This document shows positions 43,676 through 54,373 of a stretch of 64,000 bases of DNA, in pieces; positions within the stretch are counted from its first letter, which is position 1; each line of letters opens with the position of its first letter. Made by a program: the position numbers and the translations under genes. The notes below the pieces were generated by a model. That model was not told the origin of the DNA. It did no database searches and saw only the letters and a program-made list of their open reading frames with translations. The DNA is from Parasponia andersonii (Eukaryota > Streptophyta > Magnoliopsida > Rosales > Cannabaceae): positions 671,682 to 735,681 of the forward strand of contig JXTB01000179.1 in the NCBI GenBank assembly GCA_002914805.1, in the 5' to 3' direction.

Positions 43676-46600
43676 ATGGTTTCGAATCAAAACCAGGAAT
43701 TGCAACCCGCTATGGATTCAGAACAAGATTCACTGAGGAGGTAGCTCTGCCTCCCCGAAGGAGTGACGCTTCAACGGGTTGAGGGCCCTGCAGACTGGTA
43801 CCTTCGCCCTTGCGCCCCCGAGGGTTCCATCGTCCAGGGTAAGAAGCACCTAGAGTGTCTGCGATTCCCTCTTCCTCCCCTAATCCACCAATTTTTTGCC
43901 TTGACGGGAATCCATCCGATGCAGCTGAATGCAAATGGAATTATGATTCTGATGGAGCTTTCTACCCTATCAGTTATCTATAACATGCATATCGACCTGG
44001 AGGTGGTCTTTTATGCTTATAAGCTTATTCTTATTCCCAAGAAGGGCTCCTACCCCACCTTCTATCTCCAGCCACTGCCTGGGCGCCACATCTTTTGAGG
44101 GTTACCGCAGTCAGACAAATAATGGGACTCTCACGCCAGGCTTTATGCTGTTAGAGGGGCGTGGTGCATCCCTTGGGGGAACAGAGAGCATTTCCAAGTC
44201 CCCTCAGTCTTCCTGCAGAGTAAGTATTAGGCCAAGATCTTTGGGGCTTGGTCCTCTCCCGATATTATTGCTCATGTTACTTTGTCTTGTGCAGCCTCAG
44301 CAAAAGAAAGCAGGTTTGAGCCGCACCTGTCGGCTGGGCAGCTCAAAAGCCTGGAGGGGATCATAATCTTCAGCTCTCCGGGGGAATGTAGGCACATTCA
44401 AGCCGTCCTCAACCCCGTAACGTTGAACCTGATGCCCAGGATGGTCTCATACCTTCCCTTCCCCTTGGATACCTAGGTCATCACCAAGCACCTGAGGAGT
44501 CGACTTGATGCCTCCGCACTGAACCGATTTTGCCAGGACAAAAGCGACCGGATCACCATGGTGAGTCGGCAGGTTGCGGCTTCAAACTAGTTGGCGGCCA
44601 CCAACGATCTGGTAGCACCGTCCAATCACGAGCTCGAAGAGGCCGTGAAGCTGTGGCCGCGAAGTGCGTCAGGCTCTGGAAGGAAGAAAATGCCGCCCCC
44701 AAGAGGGCTAGGGGTGAGTTTATTTTCAAATCTTTGAGTCTTTATGGATCGAACCTCGACCACAAACTAATCTCGTTATTTGTTCTTCACAGGTTCTAAG
44801 ATGGGCCCGTCAACCGGCCCCTCTCCCATCAAAGGGGGTGCCACGGCATCTAAAGCTCAAGCCAAGGCATCTGCTGGCCGGCGCCTCGTGGTGCATTCGG
44901 GAGGAGCAAAACCAGTGGTTCCCCACTCCGACGCAGGCGGATCTCCACCCGGGGGACCGTCTGCCATCCTGATCGTGCGCGAGGAAGAGACGACACCAAG
45001 TCCGACTAGGGGGTCTGCAGCAGTGATCTCGCCCACCCCTAACTCTGGTTTGAAATCGAGTGCTATTAGCCTCGGTGGAGAGATCGACGAGCTCAGTGGG
45101 GGAGCTCTGAGATTGAAGTCCAGACTCTCTTCCCCTCCCCCGGTCCCTACAAAGTGGTAACATGAGGTCGGCTCATCCAATGAGGAAGAGGGCCGAGTGG
45201 AGAAGAGGGGCAGGGTCGTCCTTTCGTCTGACAGTGACGATGATGGGTCGACACTGACCCTTCTAAGTAGAAAATGGTCAGCACGCAGTGGCCAACCCAG
45301 AGGAGGTGTGCCGCCTCCCACCATGGTCGACCGCATTCCTGATGGCACCGGACCTCCCTCGGTCCCTATCGCCTCTACTCTGGAGGTGTGCCCGGTGGGC
45401 GGAGAGGACGCCCTTATGGCCATCGAGGCGGGGTCGCGTTCCCCGGGTATGGGCGACACTCAAAGGGATGGTCCAGCCACAGAGCCGGAGCTGGAGGCCC
45501 TTACGTCAGAGAATGTCGAGCTCGTCACCACCCGTACTCTTGCGTAGGTTTGTTACATTCGGGTGCTTTTATGTTTTTCAACATCTTTGGTAAATGCTGA
45601 TCCCCTCCTTTGTTGTTTAACTTGCAGCTGTCTGCAATCCAGTCCTTCTACTCTGCTCGCATCAGGGATCTAATCGAGGAGCTGAGCTCCCGTTCTGCAC
45701 TAGCCGAGTGCAGCGAGGCCGCCCTCGCCGAATTGAGGTCTGACTTCGATGTATATCAGGATCTCGAGGAAATGAGGGTTAGCAGCACGGTGGCGCATGC
45801 TCTGAATGTCGAAAGAGCCAGAAGCGAGGAGCTAGCGGCGAGATTGGCTCAGGCGGAGGCCGACAGGCTTGCCTAATCCGAAGCCGCCAGGCTGGCTCAG
45901 GGCGAGCTGAGGATCAAGGAGCAAGAGCTATAGAGTGTGGGGGCAGAGATGGGACTGGCCTTTATCGCTCGTGACTAAGCTGTTGAGGATGCCAAGGTAG
46001 GGAGAAAAGCCGAGGCGGCAGCCAAGCTAGAAGCCCATGCTCTGCAACGTAGATTTGATCGGTCCCATGAGGTAAACCGATATCTCTTTCTGGACCACAA
46101 AAATCTGATGGGTGCTCAGGTAGAGATATCTCATAAATATTGCGAGGACCTCGCTAGTATTAACTCTTTATTGGTCGACTTATCGCAGTGGCAAGCGGAA
46201 CTCAGATTGGCGACGCTGAAGGATAGACTGGTGGATGCGGAGAAGTTAAAAAAAAGGTACCAGAAGCAGGTGGACATTCTTTCTATGGAAAGTTACAGGT
46301 CTGGTTGGGAGAATAGAGAGTTTGAAAACCACGCTGAGGTGGTGATGCCAGACCAATTTGACGATCAGAAAGGCGTCGAGAGGGACCACTACTTTGTCAA
46401 ACACTATATGCAGCAGCTCGGGCACGAGATCATAATCACATACCCAGCTGACGTGCTGGAGATGCTTGCCACGGAGAAGGATGGGCCCTCTGCATCTGCC
46501 CCTGGTGCCACAGAGCTTGTCCCTGCTTCTGGTCCGCCAGATCGAACTCTGGAAGCCCTAGATATTCAGCCTAGCCTCAGGGTCTCAACTGGTGAAGGGT

Positions 46601-46710
46601 CTAGCGCGGTCATCGTATCTAGTGACGAATCTAATCCGGCCATGCCACCCTTCTTTGAGGCTGGTCCAAGCACTGGGGTTGGCCATGCCTCCTCAGACGG
46701 AGGTAACTAG
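43676..46710 (+). pseudogene. Tat 2 antisense gene (aORF) with four exons; PF04195-like N-terminus, coiled-coil C-terminus
   Basis: Plus-strand gene opposite to pol, starting next to the 3' LTR. I read four exons: 43676-44219, 44295-44713, 44793-45547, 45628-46710. Introns are GTAAGTATT..GTGCAG, GTGAGTTTA..TTCACAG and GTTTGTTAC..TTGCAG (75, 79, 80 bp), and splicing keeps frame at each junction. Exon 1 has FPLPPLIHQFFALTGIHPMQ, then GLPQSDK-WDSHARLY, resembling Pfam PF04195 (putative gypsy type transposon). Exon 2 has SAGQLKSLEGII and VRLWKEENAAPKRARG. Exon 3 is low-complexity, Gly/Pro/Ser-rich with an acidic LSSDSDDDGS patch. Exon 4 is a long charged coiled coil, ending with VVMPDQFDDQKGVERDHYF, then YMQQLGHEI. 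Stops (for example at 43742, 44098, 44474 and 45546) mostly fall at former CAG/CAA/CGA codons, and a 1-base shift lies near 44640. Role unknown. Confidence 0.78.
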
Positions 46711-47474
46711 GACCCCCAATTTTGTATATTTGTAAAGCTAATCATTCATTGTAACCCTTCGAATAAATAATAAAGAACACGCCACCATTTTTGGACTGTT
46801 TTCTTTCGCATCTGACCGTTTGTATAAATAATTGTAAGGACTCAATTTTGGATTATTAGTGAGCCTTCCTCGGGTCATGATTATTTGGACTAGCTTCGGA
46901 AATAGGGGTGCAAGCTTTGGCTCATCCGGTTTTGCAGAAGTATGACTCTCGTTATAACTTGTTTTGGCAGAGTTCGACCTACGCACGTGGCTGGATTTCT
47001 CCAACCCCAAATGGGACCGTGCTCGGAACCAGCTCCAGGGATTGGTCAACCATTGCTTAGACCCGTCGTTGCAGAGGTGAAGGCCTGGGCTTGGCTCTTA
47101 TCAGGAACAAATAGGGCATTATCATTCCGATGTCTCCTTAAGAGTCTACTCTAAACCTGCACCTCGCAAGTAGGGCTCCTGAGTGCTCACCACCATTATC
47201 CGCGTAATTTGTATTTTTAGGACATTATAAATAGGCTTTAATCTTGATTCTTGCTTTCACGTTTGGTTTGTCTCTGGACTACTTCCAACGGGTAGACTCC
47301 AAATCTGTTCACATCCTGACCATGTAAAGATAGATCTTTACCTAGCTAGAGTCTGTTTCCCTTTATTTTTTCGTGTAGTCAAAACATTCCTTAGGGAGGG
47401 TTCACTTCCAACGGGTGGATTCTGACCTTGCTTTCCTTTAGCTCTTCGTGTAGCTAAAAGTGTTCCTTTGGGGG
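46711..47474. other. Tat 2 non-coding stretch between antisense gene and arrays
   Basis: No gene seen. AATAAATAATAAAG at 46763-46776 is a good polyadenylation signal for the antisense gene, about 55 bp after its stop. Near 47285 and 47405 lie single copies of ACTTCCAACGGGT-type sequence, the relative of the 74-bp unit of Tat 1. Confidence 0.6.
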
Positions 47475-48440
47475 TCCGCTGGCTAGCTTTTTGGTTGCAC
47501 GCCCCTTTTTCCTTTGTACGTTTTCTTGGGTCATCGACAAGTGTCTTTTGGTGCGCAGCTATCTCCTCTTCGCACGTTTTCTCGGGTTGTAGACGAGCAA
47601 CGTGAGTCCCAGAGTGCGAGCTTCTTCGAGGTCTGCTGGCAAGATTTTGTTTGCACAACAGCTCACTCTTCGCACGTTTTCTCGGGTCGTCGACGAGTGA
47701 CGTGAGTCCAAGAGTGCGAGCTTTTTCGAGATCTACTGGCAAGTTTTTGCTTTGCACAGCAGTTTACTCTTTGCACATTTTCTCGGATTGTCGACGAGCG
47801 ACGTGAGTCCCAGAGTGCGAGCTTTTTCGAGGTCTTCTGGCAAATTTTTGTTTTGCACAACAGTTTACTCTTCGCACGTTTTCTTGGGTTGTCGCCGAGC
47901 GACGTGAGTCCCAGAATGTGAGCTTTTTCGAGGTCTGCTGGCAAGTTTTTGCTTTGCACAATAGTTTACTCTTCGTACGTTTTCTCGGGTTATCGACGAG
48001 CGACATGAGTCCCAGAGTGCGAGCTTTTTCGAGGTCAGCTGGCAAGTTTTTGCTTTGCACAGTAGTTTACTCTTCACACGTTTTCTCGGGTTGTCGACGA
48101 GCGACGTGAGTCCCAGAGTGCGAGCTTTTTTCAAGGTCTGCTGGCAAGTTTTTGATTTGCACAGCAGCTCACTCTTCGTACATTTTCTCGGGTCGTCGAT
48201 GAGCGAGGTGAGTCCTAGAGTGCGAGCTTTTTCGAGGTCTGCTGGCAAGTTTTTGCTTTGCACAGCAGCTCACTCTTCGCACGTTTTCTCGGGTCGTCGA
48301 CGAGCAACGTGAGTCCCAGAGTGCGAGCTTTTTCGAGGTCTGCTGGCAAGTTTTTGTTTTCTTCAGCAGCTCACTCTTCGCACGTTTTCTCGGGTCGTCG
48401 ACGAGCAACGTGAGTCCCAGAGTGCGAGCTTTTATTGTAT
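47475..48440 (-). repeat. Tat 2 tandem array, 101 bp, about 9 copies
   Basis: The plus-strand marker GTGAGTCCCAGAGTGCGAGC recurs about every 101 bp from near 47600 to 48411, each with TTTTTCGAGGTCTGCTGGCA and CGCACGTTTTCTCGGG. The first unit or two (47475-47600) are degenerate. Open frames across it on both strands come from the repeat. Homologous to the 112-bp units of Tat 1 but shorter and more numerous. Confidence 0.93.
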
Positions 48441-48449
48441 GAGTAGTGC

Positions 48450-48725
48450 GTATGGTCTGCAACTTTGGCGGGACCCTTTCCCGCGGTAGCCTGCTATGAC
48501 TTTTTGCCTGTGCAACTGAGGCGTGGGGTCTGCTACTATGGGCGGACCCCTTTTCCATAGTTAGCCTAAAACATTCGGTCTGCCTCTGTGGGCAGACCCT
48601 TTCTGTAGCAGCATTAAATGTCTGGTCTGCCTTTGTGGGCAGACCGCCTTTTTTGTAGCTGCACAAAACGTCGGGTCTGCCTTTGTGGACAGACCCCTTT
48701 TCTGTAGCAGTCCAAAAGATGAATT
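48450..48725 (-). repeat. Tat 2 hairpin repeat array, about 5 copies
   Basis: GGTCTGC-type motifs at 48453, 48527, 48577, 48624 and 48674 (spacings 74, 50, 47, 50 bp) are each followed 7 to 9 bases later by the complementary GGCAGACC or GGCGGACC. Every unit can therefore form a stem-loop of about 8 bp. Related in principle to the hairpins in the 74-bp array of Tat 1. Confidence 0.8.
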
Positions 48726-48815
48726 CATGCAGCAAAAAAGGAACTTGACCTGTTCTGGATTTAAACTTTTCAATAATATAAGCATTCACATGGTCTTACA
48801 TCATAAGTATGTGCC

Positions 48816-49900
48816 TTACACGTGATACTTCTTTAAGTGCTGAGCATTCCACGTGTTCGGAACGTTTTTCCCCGTTTTCAGTTCCTTTAGGATATATGCT
48901 CCATTGTCGAGTGCTTTGATTACCTCATAGGGTCCGATCCAATTGGAGCCCAGTTTCGAGGAATTCCCTGTTCTAGCTTTCGGGACCCAATCTCTGGAGT
49001 TAAATCGTCGGGCCCTAACCTTTTTCGCAAAGTAGGACCTAGCTTGCTGGTGGTATGAAGCCAGGTGGACCAAAGCCATGCTTCTCATTTCTTCCAGGAG
49101 GTCTGTGTTGCGGCTTAACTGGCGTTCGTTTAGGGGGGAATCTTTTACCACTTCGGCGCAGAGGGTCGGGAGGCCGACCTCGGTCGGGATCACAGCCTCT
49201 GATTCGTAGACCATGGCGAACGGCGTTCTCCCAGTAGATCTCTGCTCTGTGGTTCAATGGGCCCACACAACGGCCGGCAGTTCTTCTAACCACTTGCCTT
49301 TAGCCTCTTGCAAGTTCTTTTTGATGTTGCTGAATACGGCTTTGTTCGTCGCCTCTGCTTGGCCGTTCCCCTAGGGGTAGTTCACGGAAGAGAAACTGAG
49401 CCTTATGTCGTATAGCTCGCACAACTCCTTAAGCTTAACATTTTGGAACTGCGTGCCATGGTCGGCGTGTATCTCTTTTGGGATCCCGAATCGGTAGATT
49501 ATATTCTTCCAGATGAAATTAATCATGTCTGCCTTATAAACTGTCATGTAGACTTCTGCCTCTACCCACTTGGTAAAATAGTCCGTGGCTAGCAGGACGT
49601 ATCCCTTTTCTCCTGGACTTCTGGGGAGCTCTCTGACGATATCCAGACCCCACTTGGCGAACGGCAAGGGAGTTATGTTCGAATGAAGAATCTTCGCGGG
49701 CTGACGTTTCATCGGGGTGAACCTCTCGCATTTATCACTTTTTTTTTACAAATTTAGTTGCCTCTGTCATCATGTACGACCAAAAGTATCCGGCCGTTAG
49801 AGCCTTGTGGGCGAGGCTACGCCCGCCGGAGTGGTTGCCACATACTCCCTCGTAGATTTCTTCCATTAACTTTTGCGCTTCGACGGGGCCTATGCAGCAT
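48816..49900 (-). pseudogene. Tat 2 integrase (decayed)
   Basis: The zinc-binding half (EGVCGNHSGGRSLAHKAL, near 49800-49870) runs into an expanded A run (VKKK-stop near 49740) that shifts the frame just before CDKCERF. 49371-49712 continues KRQPAKILHSN, FAKWGLDIVRELPRSPGEKG (first catalytic D), ATDYFTKWVEAE and IHADHGTQFQNVKLKE (second D). A stop at former CAG (near 49370) precedes GNGQAEATNKA (catalytic E). 48816-49293 is the C-terminal part (GLPTLCAEVVKDSPLNERQL ending AQHLKKYHV), with a frameshift near 49215. Better preserved than in Tat 1. Confidence 0.87.
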
Positions 49901-50560
49901 AGCATCGGACCTATTGTCGATCTCCTATATAACTGTTCACCCACCATTGAGTACCTGGCAACTTTTAATCTGACTGACCTCGCTTCCTGGGGGTCTGTGA
50001 GCAGGTTCCCCAACGTCAAATATTGCGTGATGGGCCTCATCCACCCTTTGTCAGCAGCTATAGTTGGAAACACATGGTGCGCAGAGGTCTGTGGGGGGTC
50101 TGTCATGCTCCCCTTGTCTAAAAGAACCTCTATGCTTTTAGCGGTGCATCCGATTGATGCATTCTTAGCTAGCCCGTTAGCCCTCTGGTTCATCTCCCTG
50201 GATATCGATTCGATACTGAAATTGCCAAAGTGAGTTTTTACCCCCATCACTTTGGAGAAGTACCTATGCAACCTCGGTTCTTTTACTTCAAAGTCCCCCC
50301 TGACCTGACCCGTGATCAACTGCGAGTCGGTCTTCACAGCGATGTCCTCTACTCCGAAATGTAGTGCCAACTCGAGGAGGCCTTGCAACAATGCCTCGTA
50401 CTCTGCCTCATTGTTAGTCGCCTGGAAACTGAGCCTCAATGCTTTCTCAACCCTGAGGCCCGTTGGGGTCTGCAGGACTATCCCGTTTCCCGATCCCGAG
50501 ATATTCATGGATCCGTCCGTGTAGAGTGTCTAGGCTGAAGAGGGCTGAAGCTGAGACATC
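49901..50560 (-). pseudogene. Tat 2 second (archaeal-type) RNase H
   Basis: Open from 50508 leftward, beginning LYTDGSMNISGSGNGIV (first D, just upstream of 50508 after a stop at former CAG), then SFQATNNEAEYEALLQGL, VKTDSQLITGQVRGDFEVKE and SREMNQRANGLAKNAS. The final catalytic aspartate (ADxLA) has become N here (RANGLA), whereas Tat 1 keeps D. The stretch after it links to the integrase zinc domain. Confidence 0.85.
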
Positions 50561-52098
50561 TGATTCAGGTCATGTCGCTCGCCAAAGGATTCGATTTCCA
50601 CCAGAAAATCTGCCATGACCTGCCCTTTCTTTGCTGTCCGAGGCTGATACTCGATATCATATACCCCCAGCTCGATGGCCCCCTTGGTCAGTCATCCTGA
50701 CAGGTCTGGTTTGGCCAAGATTTGGCGGATGGGGAAATCCGTATACACAGTGACCGAGTACGCCTCAAAGTACTGCCGGAGCTTCTTTTTAGCATTGACC
50801 AGAGCGAGGACCAGCTTTTCTGCCACACTGTATCGAGTTTCGGCATCTAGGAGCATGCGGCTTATATAAAACACCGGCTTCTGTTTACCATCTTGCTCGA
50901 TGAATAGTACGGCGCTGATCGCTACTTCGGATACCGCTAAATAAGCATACAGACGCTCCCCTTCTGATGGGGAAGCCAGGATAGGTGGGTGACTCAGATA
51001 TAGCTTGAGGTCTGCCAGTGCTCTGTCCTGTTCTTCCCCCCAAATGGCCGTAGAGTTTTTCTTCAGGCAATGGAAGAAAGGCTTGCATCGGTCGTACATC
51101 TTGTATACAAATCGGCTGAGAGCAGCTACCTTCCCGGCCAGGCGTTGGACCTCTCGAATGGATGAGGATCTCTGCACATTCGCGATCGAGGTCAGCTAGG
51201 TCGGGTTGGCTTCAATACCCCTCCGGCTCATGATATGCCCCAAGAATTGCCCAGAGGATACCCCAAATGCACACTTCTTGGGATTCAGACGCATCTGATG
51301 CTGCCTCAGGATCTGAAAACATTCGTCCAGGTACCCGAGATGGTCTGAATCCTCTCTGCTCTTCATGACCATGTCGTCGATGTAGACCTCCATAGTCTTT
51401 CCTAGCAGCCTGGCGAACATCTTATTCATGAACCTTTGGTAGGTTGCCCCCGCGTTCTTCAGGCCAAACGGCATGCGCTTGTAGCAGTATAGACCTCGCT
51501 CTGTGATAAAAGCCGTGTGGATCTGGTCTTCCGCGTACAGGGGGATTTGGTTGTATTCGGAGTAGGCATCCAGAAAGCTCATCCTGTTGAATCTCGCCAT
51601 CGCGTCTACCATTTGGTCGATTCTTGGCAGGGGGAAACTATCCTTCGGGCAGGCCTTATTCAGGTTGGTGAAATCTATGCAAATACGGTCGTCGTCGTTT
51701 TTCTTTTTCAGTACTACCGGGTTAGAAACCCACCGTAGGTATACGCATTCCCTGATTAGACCGCTCTCCAGTAGCTTTTCTACTTCCTTGTTGATCGCGC
51801 TATTTTTCTCTGGTGCGAATCTTCAGGGTTTCTGCCTGACAGAGGGGAAATGGGGGTCTATATTCAGCCAGTGACAGGAGTGCGCGGGGTATATCTCTGG
51901 CATATCATCGTGGGACCATGCAAAGATGTCCTCATTCCACTTTAAGAATCCCAGCATTTTGTTCTTTTGCTCCTCGGGTAATAAGGCCCCGATTAGGATC
52001 ACCTTCGCCGGTTCTTCCTCTTTCAAAGGGACCGTTATCAGCTCCTCGATCATTGATTGTAGACCGTCAGGCTCTTCTTCGATTTGCCTCATGTACAC
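50561..52098 (-). pseudogene. Tat 2 reverse transcriptase and gypsy RNase H
   Basis: RT reads almost through: FAWSHDDMPEIYPAHSCHW, NPVVLKKKN, FTNLNKACPKDSFPLP, FLDAYSEYNQIPLY, FGLKNAGATYQRFMNKMF, metal box VYIDDMVMKS (intact) and FGVSSGQFLGHIMSRRGIEA. RNase H at 50692-51177 gives VQRLAGKVAALSRFV, LYAYLAVSEVAISAVL, PVFYISRMLLDAET and TVYTDFPIRQILAKPD. Only about four stops interrupt 1.5 kb (for example near 51838, 51200 and 50695), mostly at former CAG, CGA or CAA codons, with no frameshift that I could see. It is the best preserved pol of the three Tat elements. Confidence 0.88.
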
Positions 52099-52614
52099 CG
52101 GCAGGCGGTCCTTTGATTGCTATCCGTCTCCGGCTGTGGCACTCACGTTCGCGTCGGTTCCCCTAAGTGCGGCTGAAAAGCATTTCCTTGCAGAGGCCTG
52201 GTCCCTCTTGATGTCAATCGTGTACGTACAGTCCTTTGATTGACATCTTAAGACCTGATGGAGGGTGGACGCAACCCCATGCATGGCGTGGATCCATCCC
52301 CTTCCCATGATAACGTTGAAGGAGGACTAGTAATCAATGACGACGAAATCCACGTCCAAGCATCTCTCGGCTGCGTAGACATTAAGGGTCACGACGCCCA
52401 AAGGGCAGACCCTTATGCTGTCAAAAGCGAACAGCGGTTGACAGGTTGGCCTGAGTGCGCTCCTATCCAGACCCATATTCTCGAATGTTCTGAGGAATAG
52501 GATATCGACACTGCTTCCACCATCGTCCAAGACCCTTCCAACCAATGCGGAGCCGATCTGCAGTTTGGTCACCAAGGGATCGTCATGAGGATGGCGCACC
52601 GTGGTTAGATCTTG
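52099..52614 (-). pseudogene. Tat 2 aspartic protease, active site altered
   Basis: 52327-52599 reads HDDPLVTKLQIGSALVGR, then VLDDGGSSVDILFLRTFENM. Where Tat 1 has LIDSGSSVDILF, the catalytic triplet is D-G-G, so serine is lost and activity is doubtful. CPLGVVTLNVYAAERCLDV follows, then after one stop FNVIMGRGWIHAMHGVAS and the linker to RT. Confidence 0.85.
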
Positions 52615-54274
52615 CTAGGTGACGGAGTGTCTCATCCCCCTCAAGCGCTTCGCCCTACCCTCGGCAATTTTCAGGCATTTTTCTTTTTCCTCTTGATCGT
52701 GGGTCAGCTCTGGCCTGCCCACAATAGTCGGCACTATCCTGAGGATCTGCTCTCCCGACCCAGAGGCTTGGGCCTGCTTCCCTTTCTCAGTCTTGGTGAC
52801 GTCTTGCTGTGGCTGGGCTTCGTCGGTTTTCACGTACTGCTTCAACCTGCCAACATGGATTGCCAACATGACCTGAGCATAAAGGTTGCGACAGTGGACG
52901 GTGTCGTGCCCGAAGTCTTTGTGGAACTGACAGTATCTGTTCCTGTTCTTCATATGCTCAAGGATGCCAGATTTGGGTGGGTCCTTGAAAATGCCCCTGT
53001 CCCTATTTTGGAGGTAGCTTACGTCGATCGGCGTGTTGAGCTTGTACTTAGGCAGAGGATCAAGAGTCGTCTTCCTCCTCTTGCCTTTCTCCAGACCGTC
53101 TCGGACGGGGACTTCCTGCTTCGGGACCGGCCCTTGGCCCAGTGAGGGCCTCTTCACCCTTGCGGGGCCGGAGGTTGTACTGGCGTCGTTGTTACTGTGG
53201 CAGAGGTCTTGGGCGCCTTTTGGTGGCTTTCTAGCACCCTGAATACCCCTTCTGACTTTTCCTGGACGTCCGCCATATCGCACGGAAGATTTAGAAGGAG
53301 GTGGTCCGACAGCATTGATCCTGGCTGCAAGCTCCGAACGAACGAGCCTACAGCTTGGACCGAGTCTGCGTTATGGACCAGTGACATTACCTTGAGGAAA
53401 CGCGAGAGGTACTCCTGTTGGGATTCATCTGTGGCTTGCTCCAAACGGTCCAGGTCTCGCATGGTTTTTTGTTGGCTTCGGACACCTGCGTACTGTTTCA
53501 GAAAAATTCTGCAGAAGTCTTCGAACTCGTTTACAGACTTTGCCGGGAGTTGCCTAAACCATAGCAGGGCTAGTCCCATAAGGGTCGTGGAGAAGACTTT
53601 GCAAGTCACAGCCTCGTCCCTGGTCTCTAAGGCCATCTTCTACTGGAAGTTGTATATGTGGTCGAGGGGGTCAGTCTTCCTCTCGAACGGCCTGAAAGTC
53701 GGGGTCGTGAAATCCCTCGGCCTCGGTTCCATCTAGATCCAGTCAGCGAAGGCCGTCCGGTTGATGCCTCGCACAGTTTGTTCTGCCAGATTATCGGGGG
53801 TCTGGCTATGATGGTTGCTGAGTCTCTTATCTAACTCTGCCATCATCTCTTGCTTCCAGTCGGGGGGCGTACCCCTAGGGCTTTCATGGTGTCTTCCACC
53901 CGTTGCCCCCTGGTTTGGAAAGGTCTCGACTGGCTTTGTCGTACCCCCTGCATCCGTGACCCGGATGGGGCGGGAGCTTCTCCCCGCAGTTGGCTTCCGA
54001 ACTCTTGTTGGACTTCTTCGTCGATATCTTCCCTCCACTGGGTCCTATCTTCACTTCCCAGCAAACCTTCGAGGCGAGCGTTATCTCTGCGTACCTCTGC
54101 GACCTCGTCCCTTAAACCCAGGTCAGCCTCGTGGGCCATCTCTACCTTCTTGTTTACTTCCAACAGGGCAGCAAGCATCTGATCCAGCTTCTGCCCCAGA
54201 TCTGGTCGTTCTTCTCGGGAGCTTCCTTCGGCGTCGGGACGTGTGCTCCTGGTTGTCATTCTTGAGGATGCCAT
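52615..54274 (-). pseudogene. Tat 2 gag
   Basis: Starts at ATG 54274 (MASSRMTTRSTRPDAEGSS). Residues about 28-75 form a likely coiled coil (LDQMLAALLEVNKKVEMAHE). A frameshift lies near 53900. The core at 53154-53636 reads KVFSTTLMGLALLWFRQLP and FEDFCRIFLKQYAGV. 52615-53283 carries TPIDVSYLQNRDRGIFKDPP, the knuckle YCQFHKDFGHDTVHC (CX2HX4HX4C) and LRIVPTIVGRPELTHDQEE up to a stop at 52615. A stop at former CAG lies near 53735 and a frameshift near 53165. Confidence 0.87.
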
Positions 54275-54373
54275 CAGACGTTGTATGGCTTTTTTTTGTT
54301 CGGGGAGAGCGCGGTCGTGAGTCTCTTACTCTTTTTCTCACGCTCAACCTGTTTCTCACAGACAGTGCCAAAC

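Noticed and set aside
47338..48263. Several overlapping minus-strand open frames of 98-139 codons with Lys/Arg-rich repeats
   Set aside because: They are the 101-bp tandem array read in one frame after another; starts step by 101 or 202 bp.
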